DNA from: Bacteroides neonati
GTDB lineage: Bacteria > Bacteroidota > Bacteroidia > Bacteroidales > Bacteroidaceae
Direction: 5' to 3'
DNA length: 64,000 nucleotides
Assembly: GCF_000499785.1 (NCBI RefSeq)
Contig: NZ_HG726019.1
Coordinates: 1 to 64,000 of the forward strand
The translations under genes and the position numbers were made by a program. Positions 52,108 through 62,214 of this stretch are shown here, in pieces. Each line of letters begins with the position of its first letter. Position 1 is the stretch's first letter. The notes under the pieces are model-generated. The model worked only from the letters and a program-made list of their open reading frames with translations, was not told where the DNA came from and searched no databases.

Positions 52108-54090
52108 ATGAATATAGCACACTATAAAAAAATTCTATTCGTATTCATTTACATAGGATTTTCGCTTTCTTCTGCCTTTTCGCAAACACCTGCCATTGAT
52201 CATCTCAAAGGTACACTCGGTCGGCATACCCAAACAGACACCGCCAAGGTAAATCTGCTCAATAAACTCGCCTACGAACTCTTTACGTATGATGTAAAAC
52301 AGACCAAGACTTATGCCGAGCAATCGCTAACAATGGCTGTACAACTCAATTACCCCAAGGGGAAAGCCACCGCTTTATGGCTCGTTGGAATGACCTGTAG
52401 CACGAGTGATCCCCAATTATCACTCACCTACTACGAACAAGCCCTAAAAATAGCCAAGCAGATCAATGACCAAGCAGGTATCAGTACCTATTTGATGGGT
52501 ATCGGTATTGCAAATAAAACATTGGGCAATATGGAGGCCAGCAACAAAGCATACGATAAGGCTTTGCAAATAGCCACTGCACTGAAAGATCAGCCTCAGC
52601 AAAGCAAATTACTGTATAATATTTCACTCAATCGCTCGAGTATGGGCCAATATCCCGAAGCCGTAGAGAATCTTCAGAAGATGATCGATATGGCAAGTAA
52701 AGCGGACGAAAAGCCAATGTTATTGAAGGGGTATTCAAGCATGGCTACTATCTATCAGCGCCAAGGAAATTCGGTACAAGCACTCGAGTCTTATCTTTCT
52801 GCTCTGGAAATAAGCGAACAGCTAGACAAGAAACAGAGCATTGTTCACATTCTGATAAACATAGCAGGTGTTCAGTCAGATCTAAATGAAAACAAAACGG
52901 CACTTGAAACACTTCATCAGGCTCAACAACTGGCCAAAGAAATGGGCGACTCAGCCATGATATCAAACTGCCTTACCAACATCGGCAATGTATATAAAAA
53001 AATGAAACATCCCGAAGCCTTACAGCATCTTCAAGCGGCACTCCGGATGGTAGGCGAAAAGAATATAAGCCAAAGAATTAACTTATTAATGAACATTGGT
53101 TCTGTATATGCCGAGAAAAAGCAGTTCGACAAGGCAGAAAAGAACTTAAATGAAGCATTAAAACTGGCTCAGCAGGCAAGAATTAAATACGCAAGCAGTG
53201 AAGTATTACAGCTATTAGGCAACTTATACTACACCCAAAAAGACTATAAACACGCTATTGAGTGTGCAAAAAGCTCTCTGGAGATAAGCAGCGAAATCAA
53301 CTACCTGGAAGTTAAGAAAGACAATTACAAATTACTATCCGACATCTATGCTGCAACTGGCAACTACAAAGAAGCCTATCAAAGTCACGCTCTACACAAG
53401 CAACTGAATGACAGCGTATTCAACGACAAGAATATACGTAAAATAGCCCTCATGGAGAGTGCCTATAAACACGATAAAGAGAAGCAGAAATATGAGATGG
53501 AGAAAATAACGCAGCTATTAAAAATAAAAAATCAGCGCTATTTTATTCTCTTTCTTGCCATCGTCATCTTATTGGTAATCATACTCTCCTATCAATTCTA
53601 TCTGTCTAACCGATTGAAAAAGAAAGCTCTTCGCCTCGAAATAGACCAGATAAACAATCAACTGGAGTATAGCCACAAAGAGTTGGCCTCTGCTACGCTG
53701 AAACTCGTACAAAGTTCCGAAAGCGATGCTTATTGCATGAAGATATTAAAAGATATCGGGAGCAACACCAACGAAGAGGGTGGAAAAGACGTACACTCAC
53801 TCATCAATTACTATCAAAACAAGTCGGTGTATACAAATTGGGAAGAGTTTGAAACCCTGTTTCTCAAAGTAAACTCAGACTTCTACGAGAAACTGAACGA
53901 ACATTTTCCAACACTTACGCTCAACGAGCGTAAACTATGTGTATTCTTGAAACTAAATATGAGCAACAAGGATATCGCTCAAATCACTTTTCAGTCTGAC
54001 GAAGCATTGAAGAAAGCACGTATGCGCTTGCGCAAAAAGTTTCAGATGGATCGTGACGAAAACCTAATCTCGTTCATACAAAATCTTTAA
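52108..54090 (+). CDS. TPR/HTH transmembrane regulator
   Basis: 660 residues: signal peptide (1-25, SAFSQ), about nine TPR units from 50 to 430 (for example YPEAVENLQKMIDMASKADEKPMLLKGYSSMATIYQRQGN), a transmembrane helix (about 475-495, FILFLAIVILLVIILSYQFYL), coiled coil (about 500-540) and C-terminal HTH (LTLNERKLCVFLKLNMSNKDIAQITFQSDEALKKARMRLRKKF, about 600-645). Same plan as the regulators at 6058-7812 and 18172-19815: one-chain sensor and DNA-binding protein. Probable targets are the small lipoprotein and hypothetical genes downstream, from position only. Confidence 0.82.
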   Translation: MNIAHYKKILFVFIYIGFSLSSAFSQTPAIDHLKGTLGRHTQTDTAKVNLLNKLAYELFTYDVKQTKTYAEQSLTMAVQLNYPKGKATALWLVGMTCSTSDPQLSLTYYEQALKIAKQINDQAGISTYLMGIGIANKTLGNMEASNKAYDKALQIATALKDQPQQSKLLYNISLNRSSMGQYPEAVENLQKMIDMASKADEKPMLLKGYSSMATIYQRQGNSVQALESYLSALEISEQLDKKQSIVHILINIAGVQSDLNENKTALETLHQAQQLAKEMGDSAMISNCLTNIGNVYKKMKHPEALQHLQAALRMVGEKNISQRINLLMNIGSVYAEKKQFDKAEKNLNEALKLAQQARIKYASSEVLQLLGNLYYTQKDYKHAIECAKSSLEISSEINYLEVKKDNYKLLSDIYAATGNYKEAYQSHALHKQLNDSVFNDKNIRKIALMESAYKHDKEKQKYEMEKITQLLKIKNQRYFILFLAIVILLVIILSYQFYLSNRLKKKALRLEIDQINNQLEYSHKELASATLKLVQSSESDAYCMKILKDIGSNTNEEGGKDVHSLINYYQNKSVYTNWEEFETLFLKVNSDFYEKLNEHFPTLTLNERKLCVFLKLNMSNKDIAQITFQSDEALKKARMRLRKKFQMDRDENLISFIQNL

Positions 54091-54448
54091 AAAAGCAATA
54101 GCGAACGGCTACCTGCGAATGCTTTTAAAAAACGTCACTGTTTTTGTCCACCAAAAAGACAAAAACAGAAGCATTTGATATCCAATTACATAAGCAATTA
54201 ATCGGAGAAATATTCCGCTTGTCCACTTTTTGTCCCTCCTCATTTTTTCATACAACGGTAATCATTATCTATGTTTGTACCACAATCGAAAGAAGACGTC
54301 CTATCCACTCTTGCCTAAAATTCAGGTTGGTGTTTTCTGAGAATTTGCACTTCACTATTTATTTGTTTTAGGCTTAAAAGGGCTCTTGCCTCTAACAAAT
54401 ATTTATAAAAACAAACAAACAAATAAAGAGTCCATTATTGACATTCGT
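54091..54448. other. Intergenic region and long leader before TRL-like gene
   Basis: Past the regulator stop are a weak AAAAGCA/TGCTTTT hairpin (54091-54126) and an 11-bp perfect stem CTGTTTTTGTC/GACAAAAACAG (54138-54148/54158-54168). The -7 TATGTTTG (54270-54277) implies a leader of about 165 nt to ATG 54449. Inside it GCCTAAAA (54313-54320) could pair with TTTTAGGC (54366-54373), and CTCTTGCCT occurs twice. No gene seen. Confidence 0.5.
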
Positions 54449-54757
54449 ATGAAAAAAGTATTCGGTTTACTATTTATCGCAGCTGTAATGAGTAGCTGCG
54501 CAGTTGGCAAATCACCTATTGCCGGACTTGCTTACACAGACATTAAAGACGGACTTACCGTGACCTCAAACACCGGTTCATCTAAAGTAGGAACAGCCAA
54601 AGCTGTAGGTTATGTAGGACTGGTAGCGACAGGCGATGCAAGTATTGAAGCTGCTTCTAAACAAGCAGGCATTACCCGCGTTCAGCATGTAGACTATCAA
54701 ACTACATCTATACTCGGTATTTACACCACCTACACGACTATTGTCTATGGACAATAA
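54449..54757 (+). CDS. TRL-like family lipoprotein
   Basis: 102 residues from ATG 54449; this start gives the signal MKKVFGLLFIAAVMSSC with lipobox Cys17, while an upstream in-frame ATG at 54386 does not. The mature part is a TRL-like domain: GLAYTDIKDGLTVTSN, KVGTAKAVGYVGLVATGDASIEAASKQAGITRVQHVDY and a closing TTSILGIYTTYTTIVYG. TRL-like lipoproteins are common in Gram-negatives; function unknown. Overlaps the next gene by 11 bases, so the two are coupled. Confidence 0.85.
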   Translation: MKKVFGLLFIAAVMSSCAVGKSPIAGLAYTDIKDGLTVTSNTGSSKVGTAKAVGYVGLVATGDASIEAASKQAGITRVQHVDYQTTSILGIYTTYTTIVYGQ

Positions 54758-55265
54758 TCGGATACAAACACTCATTGTATCATTGTTTTTTTGCATATTC
54801 TGCCTGTCATTGTACGGGCAGAATATCAAAAAGCACTATGTCCTTAAAATACAGGAGAAAGGAAATCTATATCATTTTCTTCCTGTCTCTTTATTTGAAG
54901 ACACAGATGGAGAGAAGCTATCGTACGATCTTACGTATACGACTTGGAATGATAGTATAGTCATGAACTTTAGCTATATAAAAACAGAGCCTTTGCTGAT
55001 CGATTCGATAGAATACATCGCGGGAAACATCAGTCTGAGAGGGAGTGTCGATAAACTTTATGTGGAGCCAACGGCAAAGAAGTGGATGCACAGATACTCC
55101 TTGAGGGGTAAAGCCGACGATTTCTTTCAGCTATACAACTCCGGTACTACTCCCGAGATACTTATTTACTCGAAAGGCATAGCGCACCGTTACCCTGCAA
55201 ACAAGACGAATTGGCGTAAGTATGCACCGATAGGACAAAAGATTTTTAAAATGATACGTTTGTAA
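54747..55265 (+). CDS. Hypothetical secreted protein
   Basis: 172 residues from ATG 54747 (overlapping the TRL-like gene). Signal peptide (about 1-24, LSLYGQ). The mature part is beta-rich with basic C-terminus (GIAHRYPANKTNWRKYAPIGQKIFKMIRL). I do not recognise a family. Coupling to the TRL-like lipoprotein suggests a shared envelope function. Confidence 0.75.
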   Translation: MDNNRIQTLIVSLFFCIFCLSLYGQNIKKHYVLKIQEKGNLYHFLPVSLFEDTDGEKLSYDLTYTTWNDSIVMNFSYIKTEPLLIDSIEYIAGNISLRGSVDKLYVEPTAKKWMHRYSLRGKADDFFQLYNSGTTPEILIYSKGIAHRYPANKTNWRKYAPIGQKIFKMIRL

Positions 55266-55313
55266 AAAAGAAGTATTCCATATCATATTTTTAACTGCTA
55301 ATACACATGAACC

Positions 55314-55661
55314 ATGAGACTTTACGAAGGAATTAAAAATGTAGCCCATGTTATTCAACAAACGAATAACGCCGAATTATATCAACAACTAATGGAGTTA
55401 AGCACACAGGCGTTAGAGATGCAAAACGAAGTGATGCGCCTGACCATAGAAAGCACAAAACAGGAAAAAGAACAACGCATAGAAAGACACTCCGAATTGT
55501 ACATTACCCTCAAGGGTGATTCGGACAATATCTTATATTGCGCACATTGCTGGGACCACGAACATCGTCTTATTCAAGTTAAATGTTACGACAGCGGTTC
55601 GTTCAAATGTCCCCAATGTTCGAATAACGGTATTTATGATAGAGCCAAATGGAACAGTTAG
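55314..55661 (+). CDS. Small zinc-ribbon-like hypothetical protein
   Basis: 115 residues. The N-terminal half is helical (ELYQQLMELSTQALEMQNEVMRLTIESTKQEKEQRIERH, coiled coil). The C-terminal half carries CAHC and CPQC 29 residues apart, a likely four-Cys zinc ribbon. No family recognised; similar helix plus zinc-ribbon proteins often bind nucleic acid or partner proteins. It overlaps the start of the next gene by 13 bases. Confidence 0.75.
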   Translation: MRLYEGIKNVAHVIQQTNNAELYQQLMELSTQALEMQNEVMRLTIESTKQEKEQRIERHSELYITLKGDSDNILYCAHCWDHEHRLIQVKCYDSGSFKCPQCSNNGIYDRAKWNS

Positions 55662-56362
55662 TACAAAGCTTCATCGCATCTGCAAAGCCATACAACATGG
55701 CAATCAAAAAAAATTATGAGATGAAGGTGAAAAAAATAAGTGTGGCCAATGTAGATGTCAGTGCACTTCCCAGGCTATTGGATGAAGAGCGAATCGGATT
55801 TCAACCGATCGATCATGCCAATTGGAAGGCTTATCCCTATAAGCCTAAAGCGGCGTTTCGTATAGCACATACGGAGAATGCTATTCTGCTACATTTCAAT
55901 GTGAAAGAAACATCGGTAAGAGCTCGCTACAACAGAGATAACGATACTGTTCGAGCCGATTCGTGCGTTGAATTCTTCTCTATTCCTGCTGCCGACGGCA
56001 TCTATTACAATTTCGAATGCAATTGTATCGGAACGATTCGAGTAGGAGCCGGCAAGGGATGCACCAACCGCGAACATGCCCCGCAAGAGATCATAACGGA
56101 AGTGCAACGTTGGTCCAGCCTGGGCAATAAGCCTTTTCCCGAACGGATGGAAAAGACTTCTTGGGATGTGGCACTCATCATTCCTTATACGGTTTTCTTC
56201 AAACACAAGATCACCTCGCTCAACGGCAAAATGGTGAAAGCAAACTTCTACAAATGTGGCGACGAATTGCAAACGCCTCATTTCCTCTCATGGAGCCCCA
56301 TTGAGACGCCAAAACCCGATTTTCACTCTCCTTACTTTTTTGGTACATTAGCGTTTGAATAA
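55649..56362 (+). CDS. CBM9-like (carbohydrate-binding family 9-like) protein
   Basis: 237 residues if started at 55649; ATGs at 55697 and 55721 (MKVKKIS) are also open, and the latter fits relatives better. One DOMON/CBM9-like beta-sandwich: WKAYPYKPKAAFRIAHTENAILLHFNVKE, DSCVEFFSIPAADGIYYNFECN and SPIETPKPDFHSPYFFGTLAFE. This cytoplasmic-looking family in Bacteroides has no proven ligand; sugar or heme binding are possible. No signal peptide. Confidence 0.8.
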   Translation: MEQLVQSFIASAKPYNMAIKKNYEMKVKKISVANVDVSALPRLLDEERIGFQPIDHANWKAYPYKPKAAFRIAHTENAILLHFNVKETSVRARYNRDNDTVRADSCVEFFSIPAADGIYYNFECNCIGTIRVGAGKGCTNREHAPQEIITEVQRWSSLGNKPFPERMEKTSWDVALIIPYTVFFKHKITSLNGKMVKANFYKCGDELQTPHFLSWSPIETPKPDFHSPYFFGTLAFE

Positions 56363-56458
56363 ACAGCATTTTCTGTATCAATCACTTTTTTTATGGTTAT
56401 TTTGACGCCTTTTCCCTTGAAAAAGAGTACCAAGATAGAATATATGCTTGATTTTTCT

Positions 56459-56466
56459 TACCTTTG
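56459..56466 (+). promoter_or_regulatory. Putative -7 element for cysE/epsC
   Basis: TACCTTTG matches TAnnTTTG, 28 bp before ATG 56495. Confidence 0.5.
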
Positions 56467-56494
56467 TGGCCAACAATTTAGAAAAGAAGTCTGA

Positions 56495-57394
56495 ATGAGC
56501 CCATTAAACTTCACGCACATACTGACACAGGCAGTCGACGAGCTATCGGAAAGCGAGTCTTACAAAGGACTGTTTCATCAACATAAAGATGGCGAGCCGT
56601 TGCCATCTGCAAAGGCGCTGTGCGACGTCATTGAGTTGGCACGCTCCATTCTCTTTCCCGGCTATTACGGTAATTCTACAGTCAACAGCCGCACCATTAA
56701 CTATCATATCGGAGTCAATATAGAGAAAATATTCGATCTGCTTTGCGAGCAAATATTGGCAGGACTCTGCTTCAAAAGTGACGAAGACTGTACAGCGTGC
56801 ATGGAACCTCGCCGAGAAGAAGCAGCCAACCTGGCAGCCGAGTTTATCAGCCGTTTGCCTCATTTGCGCCGATTACTGGCTATGGATGTGGAGGCAGCTT
56901 ACAATGGAGACCCCGCGGCCGAAAGCTTCGGTGAGGTTATCTTTTGCTACCCCGCTATCAAAGCCATCAGCAATTACCGCATTGCTCACGAACTATTAAC
57001 ACTGGGTGTACCCCTCATTCCCCGCATTATCACAGAGATGGCGCATAGCGAAACGGGTATCGACATTCACCCGGCAGCAAAGATAGGAAGCCACTTTACC
57101 ATCGATCATGGTACAGGTGTGGTTATTGGTGCGACAAGCGTCATTGGCAACCATGTAAAACTTTACCAAGGCGTAACGCTGGGTGCAAAAAGCTTCCCGC
57201 TCGACAATAACGGCAAACCGATCAAAGGTATTCCGCGCCACCCGATATTGGAGGACAACGTTATCGTTTACTCCAATGCAACCATCTTAGGACGCATCAC
57301 CGTTGGACGCGATGCTACGGTGGGAGGTAATATCTGGGTAACCGAAGATGTGCCCAAAGGAGCAAGAATAGTACAAACAAAAGCTAAAAAATAA
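56495..57394 (+). CDS. epsC: Serine O-acetyltransferase (CysE/EpsC)
   Basis: 299 residues. Helical N-terminal half, then a left-handed beta helix of hexapeptide repeats (AKIGSHFTIDHGTGVVIGATSVIGNHVKLYQGVTLG, about 190-225) with catalytic His in the DHGTG segment and the C-terminal IVYSNATILGRITVGRDATVGGNIWVTEDVP. Makes O-acetylserine for cysteine synthesis. It precedes the RlmL-like gene by 17 bp. Confidence 0.93.
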   Translation: MSPLNFTHILTQAVDELSESESYKGLFHQHKDGEPLPSAKALCDVIELARSILFPGYYGNSTVNSRTINYHIGVNIEKIFDLLCEQILAGLCFKSDEDCTACMEPRREEAANLAAEFISRLPHLRRLLAMDVEAAYNGDPAAESFGEVIFCYPAIKAISNYRIAHELLTLGVPLIPRIITEMAHSETGIDIHPAAKIGSHFTIDHGTGVVIGATSVIGNHVKLYQGVTLGAKSFPLDNNGKPIKGIPRHPILEDNVIVYSNATILGRITVGRDATVGGNIWVTEDVPKGARIVQTKAKK

Positions 57395-57411
57395 ATAGTA
57401 AACATCCACGT

Positions 57412-58713
57412 ATGAGTGAACAATTTGAAATGATTGCCAAAACTTTCCAGGGATTGGAAGAAGTGTTGGCAGAAGAATTAACAGGACTAGGAGCCAACGA
57501 CGTACAGATAGGCCGACGCATGGTAGCCTTTACAGGCAACAAAGAGATGATGTACAAGGCTAACTTCTGCCTGCGTACAGCTATCCGCATTCTGAAACCC
57601 ATCAAGCAGTTTAAAGCAAAAAATGCAGATGAGGTATACGAGCAGATCAAAGCAATCGCCTGGGAGGAGATCTTAGATGTGAACAAAACGTTTGCCGTAG
57701 ATGCCGTTGTATTCAGTGATGAATTCCGTCATTCCAAGTTCGTTTCGTACAAGGTGAAAGATGCCATCGTAGACCACTTCCGCGATTTAAACGGCAAACG
57801 CCCTTCAGTACGCATCAACCGACCGGATGTATTGCTAAACATTCACATTGCCCAAACCACCTGTACCCTGTCACTCGATTCATCGGGTGAGTCACTGCAC
57901 CGTCGTGGCTATCGCCAGGAAGCAGTAGAAGCTCCTCTGAATGAGGTGCTGGCAGCAGGTATGATCTTAATGACAGGATGGAAAGGCGAGTGCGACCTGA
58001 TCGATCCGATGTGTGGTTCGGGAACCATTCCTATCGAAGCTGCTCTGATTGCACGCAACATTGCTCCGGGTGTATTCCGTAAAGAATTTGCTTTCGAGAA
58101 GTGGGTTGATTTTGACCAGGATCTATTCGATTCAGTCTACAATGACGACTCGCAGGAGCGTGAGTTTACACACAAAATTTACGGATACGACAACAACCCG
58201 AAAGCCAACGAAATTGCAATGAACAACGTAAAGGCAGCAGGTGTATCCAAAGACATTCGTTTGAAACTGCAACCGTTTCAACAATTTGAGCAACCTGCCG
58301 AGAAGGCCATAATCGTAACTAATCCGCCTTATGGCGAACGTATCTCGACAAACGACCTGTTGGGACTGTATCAAATGATTGGTGAGCGTTTGAAGCATGC
58401 ATTTATTGGCAACGATGCTTGGATTTTATCGTACCGCGAAGAGTGTTTTGACCAGATTGGACTGAAACCTAGTCAAAAAACACCATTATACAACGGTGCT
58501 CTCGAGTGCGAATTCCGTAAGTATCAGATATTCGACGGAAAATACAAAGAATTCAAAAGTCAAGAAGACGGACCCGGAGCTAACAACGATAGAGGTTCGC
58601 GCGAAAGACGCGATTTCAAACCCCGTCGGGATGAAGGTGGACGAGGATTTGCAGGTGGAGATCGTAAACCGAGAGAATTTAAGAAGAACTGGGAACCTAG
58701 AGGAGACAAGTAA
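57412..58713 (+). CDS. THUMP-domain class I SAM RNA methyltransferase (RlmL N-terminal type)
   Basis: 433 residues. Ferredoxin-like/THUMP domain (about 1-160, FEMIAKTFQGLEEVLAEEL and ARI-type NRPDVLLNIHI), then the UPF0020 methyltransferase (about 165-385) with SAM-binding LIDPMCGSGTIPIEAAL and catalytic NPPYGER. RlmL methylates G2445 of 23S rRNA; here the RlmK half is absent. A 45-residue Arg/Gly/Asp-rich tail (GGRGFAGGDRKPREF) follows, like the tail of the DEAD-box helicase at 25797-27764. DPP-IV follows by 26 bp. Confidence 0.9.
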   Translation: MSEQFEMIAKTFQGLEEVLAEELTGLGANDVQIGRRMVAFTGNKEMMYKANFCLRTAIRILKPIKQFKAKNADEVYEQIKAIAWEEILDVNKTFAVDAVVFSDEFRHSKFVSYKVKDAIVDHFRDLNGKRPSVRINRPDVLLNIHIAQTTCTLSLDSSGESLHRRGYRQEAVEAPLNEVLAAGMILMTGWKGECDLIDPMCGSGTIPIEAALIARNIAPGVFRKEFAFEKWVDFDQDLFDSVYNDDSQEREFTHKIYGYDNNPKANEIAMNNVKAAGVSKDIRLKLQPFQQFEQPAEKAIIVTNPPYGERISTNDLLGLYQMIGERLKHAFIGNDAWILSYREECFDQIGLKPSQKTPLYNGALECEFRKYQIFDGKYKEFKSQEDGPGANNDRGSRERRDFKPRRDEGGRGFAGGDRKPREFKKNWEPRGDK

Positions 58714-58739
58714 ACGGATTACCTAGTATTTATAAACAA

Positions 58740-60899
58740 ATGAAGAGAGTCATGAAAGCACTAAGTAAAACAGGTGCCTTGTTGCTGTTAATAACACTCC
58801 AAAACCTATTTACGACCAACGTTATGGCGCAAGAGCTTAAAAACCCAACACTCGAAGATCTCACTCCGGGAGGGGAAACCTATCGGTATGCCGAGAATCT
58901 ATACGGATTGCAATGGTGGGGCGATGTATGCGTTAAACCGACTGTCGATACGCTGTATACCATCGATCCGAAAACGGGCAAAGAGAGTACCGTTGCCATA
59001 CGGGCTACGGTAAACGAGATACTCGAAAAGAGTCAGGCAGGCAAACTATCTCATTTTTATAATGTTAGTTTTCCATGGAAAGAAAAGCCGCTGATGCTCA
59101 TCACTTTGCCGGGGAAGTATATCACTTATGACTTCAACGAAAATCGAATCACCGGCACAGTTGATTTGAAGAAGGGTGCCGCCAATAAAGACTACTGTAC
59201 AGCCAATGGAAATGTAGCCTATACGGTGGACAACAACCTGTTTGTCAACGAGCAGGCAGTAACCAATGAGCCCGAAGGCATTGTGTGCGGACAATCGGTT
59301 CACCGCAATGAGTTCGGTATTCATAAAGGCACGTTCTGGAGCCCGACAGGGCAACAGCTTGCCTTTTATCGGATGGACGAATCAATGGTTACCCAATACC
59401 CGCTTGTCGATATTACCACGCGCATCGGAGAGGTCAATAATATCCGCTACCCAATGGCAGGAATGACGAGTCATAAGGTTACTGTCGGTATCTATACACC
59501 GGCAAACAACCAAACGGTTTACTTGCAAGCGGGTGATCCTACCGACCGTTATTTCACGAATATCAGTTGGGCACCCGATGGGAAAAGCCTCTTCCTCATT
59601 GAACTTAACCGTGACCAAAATCAGGCTCGCTTATGCCGGTATGATGCAGCAACAGGCGAGTTAATGGCTGTATTGCTGGAGGAGAAGCATCCGAAATACG
59701 TAGAGCCATCTCACCCGATTACGTTCTTGCCGTGGGATTCGACAAAATTCATTTACCAAAGTCAACGAGACGGGTTTAATCACCTGTATCTCTATAACAC
59801 AAAGGGAGAGTTACTGAAGCAACTGACCAACGGTGAGTGGCTGGTACAGGAGATGCTTGGCTTCGATACCTCGAAGAAAGAGCTGATTATTGCCAGCACG
59901 GAGCAATCGCCTTTACAGTCGAATCTCTACCGTGTCAATTTGAAGAATGGAAAACGCACGCCTATCGGCAATGCGGAAGGGGTACATCGTGCACAGTTGA
60001 GCGCATCGGGACGATACCTGATCGACAGCTATTCATCGCCCACAACGCCTCGCAACATCGAACTGGTTGACGCAGAAAAGGGCAAGACTCATCGCTTGTT
60101 AACTGCAGCCAACCCCTTTACAGGCTTCCGTATGCCGACCATAGAAACCGGTACGATTAAAGCCGCTGATGGGGTAACCGATCTTTATTACCGCATCATC
60201 AAACCCGCCGACTTCGATCCGGCAAAGAAATACCCTGCCATCGTTTATGTATATGGAGGACCACATGCACAAATGGTAAACAATGGATGGATGAACGCTG
60301 CCAGAGGCTGGGATCTCTATATGGCCAATAAAGGCTATATCCTGTTCTCGGTAGACAACCGGGGCAGTGAAAACCGGGGACTGGATTTTGAGAATGCCAC
60401 CTTCCGCCGCTTAGGCATCGAAGAGGGTAAAGATCAAGTAAAGGGAGCCGAATACCTACAAAGCTTGCCTTACGTCGATGCCAACCGCATAGGTGTACAC
60501 GGATGGAGCTTTGGCGGACACATGACTACAGCCTTGTTGCTCCGGTATCCGGAAGTATTCAAGGTGGGGGTAGCCGGCGGACCTGTTATTGATTGGAGTT
60601 ATTATGAGGTAATGTATGGCGAACGCTACATGGATACGCCACAAAGCAATCCCGAGGGATATAAAGAGTGCGACCTCAAAAACCTGGCGGGCAACCTGAA
60701 AGGACATTTATTGCTCATTCATGATGACCACGATGATACGTGTGTGCCACAGCATACCCTGTCGTTCATCAAGGCTTGTGTAGATGCACGTACTTATCCC
60801 GATTTATTTATCTATCCGGGACATAAGCATAACGTGATAGGACGCGATCGTGTACATCTGCACGAGAAGATAACACGTTATTTTGAGGATCATTTATAA
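58740..60899 (+). CDS. S9 family dipeptidyl-peptidase IV
   Basis: 719 residues, signal peptide (about 1-30, NVMAQ). N-terminal beta-propeller (DPPIV_N, about 90-470), then the alpha/beta hydrolase domain with nucleophile Ser590 in GWSFGGHM, Asp near 665 in DHDDTCV and His near 697 in GHKHNV. VYVYGGPHAQ (about 500) is the S9B oxyanion region. Removes X-Pro dipeptides from peptides in the periplasm, alongside the DPP7-like enzyme elsewhere in the window. Confidence 0.94.
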   Translation: MKRVMKALSKTGALLLLITLQNLFTTNVMAQELKNPTLEDLTPGGETYRYAENLYGLQWWGDVCVKPTVDTLYTIDPKTGKESTVAIRATVNEILEKSQAGKLSHFYNVSFPWKEKPLMLITLPGKYITYDFNENRITGTVDLKKGAANKDYCTANGNVAYTVDNNLFVNEQAVTNEPEGIVCGQSVHRNEFGIHKGTFWSPTGQQLAFYRMDESMVTQYPLVDITTRIGEVNNIRYPMAGMTSHKVTVGIYTPANNQTVYLQAGDPTDRYFTNISWAPDGKSLFLIELNRDQNQARLCRYDAATGELMAVLLEEKHPKYVEPSHPITFLPWDSTKFIYQSQRDGFNHLYLYNTKGELLKQLTNGEWLVQEMLGFDTSKKELIIASTEQSPLQSNLYRVNLKNGKRTPIGNAEGVHRAQLSASGRYLIDSYSSPTTPRNIELVDAEKGKTHRLLTAANPFTGFRMPTIETGTIKAADGVTDLYYRIIKPADFDPAKKYPAIVYVYGGPHAQMVNNGWMNAARGWDLYMANKGYILFSVDNRGSENRGLDFENATFRRLGIEEGKDQVKGAEYLQSLPYVDANRIGVHGWSFGGHMTTALLLRYPEVFKVGVAGGPVIDWSYYEVMYGERYMDTPQSNPEGYKECDLKNLAGNLKGHLLLIHDDHDDTCVPQHTLSFIKACVDARTYPDLFIYPGHKHNVIGRDRVHLHEKITRYFEDHL

Positions 60900-60939
60900 G
60901 AGAGAGAAGAACTAAATAATTTAAAGACGAATTATTCTT

Positions 60940-62214
60940 ATGAAACTATTACTATTAGGTTCGGGCGGCCGTGAACACGCCCTGGCATGGAAGATAGCTC
61001 AAAGCCCGAAAGTAGAAAAACTATATATTGCTCCGGGTAATGCCGGAACTGCATCGGTGGGCGAGAATGTAAACATTCAAGCAACTGATTTCGAGGCATT
61101 AAAGATTTTCGCTCTTGAAAGAGAGATTGACATGATCGTTGTGGGACCCGAAGATCCTTTGGTAGAAGGTATTTTCGATTTCTTTAAAGGCGACATCACA
61201 ACGAAAGATATAGCCATTATCGGTCCGTCACAAAAAGGGGCACAACTCGAAGGAAGTAAAGAGTTTGCCAAAGGCTTTATGGAGCGTCATGGTATTCCTA
61301 CTGCACGTTATAAAAGCGTTACAGCCGAAACGATAGAAGAAGGGCTGGAATTTCTCGAAAGCCTCCATGCACCTTATGTGCTCAAAGCCGATGGATTATG
61401 TGCCGGTAAAGGAGTACTCATTTTACCTACCCTCGAAGAAGCACAAAAAGAGCTTAAAGAGATGCTTTCGGGCATGTTTGGCAATGCTTCCGCTACGGTG
61501 GTTATCGAAGAGTTTCTTAGTGGTATCGAATGTTCTGTGTTTGTACTCTCAGATAGTCAGCACTACAAAGTGCTTCCGGTTGCCAAGGACTATAAGCGCA
61601 TCGGCGAAGGCGATAAAGGACTCAATACCGGTGGTATGGGAAGCATCAGCCCCGTTCCTTTCGCCAATGAAGAGTTCATGGAGAAGATTCGCGAACGCAT
61701 CATCGAACCTACCATCAACGGATTGCAAGAAGAGGGTATCTTATACAAAGGATTTATTTTCCTCGGAATTATCAATGTGCAAGGCGAACCCATGGTGATC
61801 GAATACAACGTACGCATGGGCGACCCCGAAACAGAAAGTGTAATGCTTCGCATCCAGAGTGATATTGTCGATCTGTTTGAAGGTGTATACGAGGTAAACC
61901 TCCATACAAAATCACTGATCATCGATCCACGTACGGCTGCTTGTGTTATGATGGTGAGCGGTGGTTACCCCGAAGCTTATAAGAAAGGATATCCTATCAC
62001 CGGCTTTAATCTGGCCGAAACCACCGATAGCATTCTCTTCCATGCTGGAACCACTGTTAAGGACGGACGTATTGTAACCGACGGCGGACGCGTGATGGCC
62101 ATCTGTTCGTACGGAGAAACCAAAGCCGAAGCACTCGAAAAGAGCTATAAAGTAGCCGATATGATTAGTTTTGATCACAAAAACTATCGCCGGGACATCG
62201 GATTTGATCTTTAA
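60940..62214 (+). CDS. purD: Phosphoribosylamine-glycine ligase
   Basis: 424 residues. Joins phosphoribosylamine and glycine with ATP in purine synthesis. Start [21 protein letters not shown]-grasp parts [15 protein letters not shown] and [13 protein letters not shown]. Full length. The stop codon is followed at once by the ATG of the membrane-protein gene, so translation is coupled. Confidence 0.97.
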   Translation: MKLLLLGSGGREHALAWKIAQSPKVEKLYIAPGNAGTASVGENVNIQATDFEALKIFALEREIDMIVVGPEDPLVEGIFDFFKGDITTKDIAIIGPSQKGAQLEGSKEFAKGFMERHGIPTARYKSVTAETIEEGLEFLESLHAPYVLKADGLCAGKGVLILPTLEEAQKELKEMLSGMFGNASATVVIEEFLSGIECSVFVLSDSQHYKVLPVAKDYKRIGEGDKGLNTGGMGSISPVPFANEEFMEKIRERIIEPTINGLQEEGILYKGFIFLGIINVQGEPMVIEYNVRMGDPETESVMLRIQSDIVDLFEGVYEVNLHTKSLIIDPRTAACVMMVSGGYPEAYKKGYPITGFNLAETTDSILFHAGTTVKDGRIVTDGGRVMAICSYGETKAEALEKSYKVADMISFDHKNYRRDIGFDL

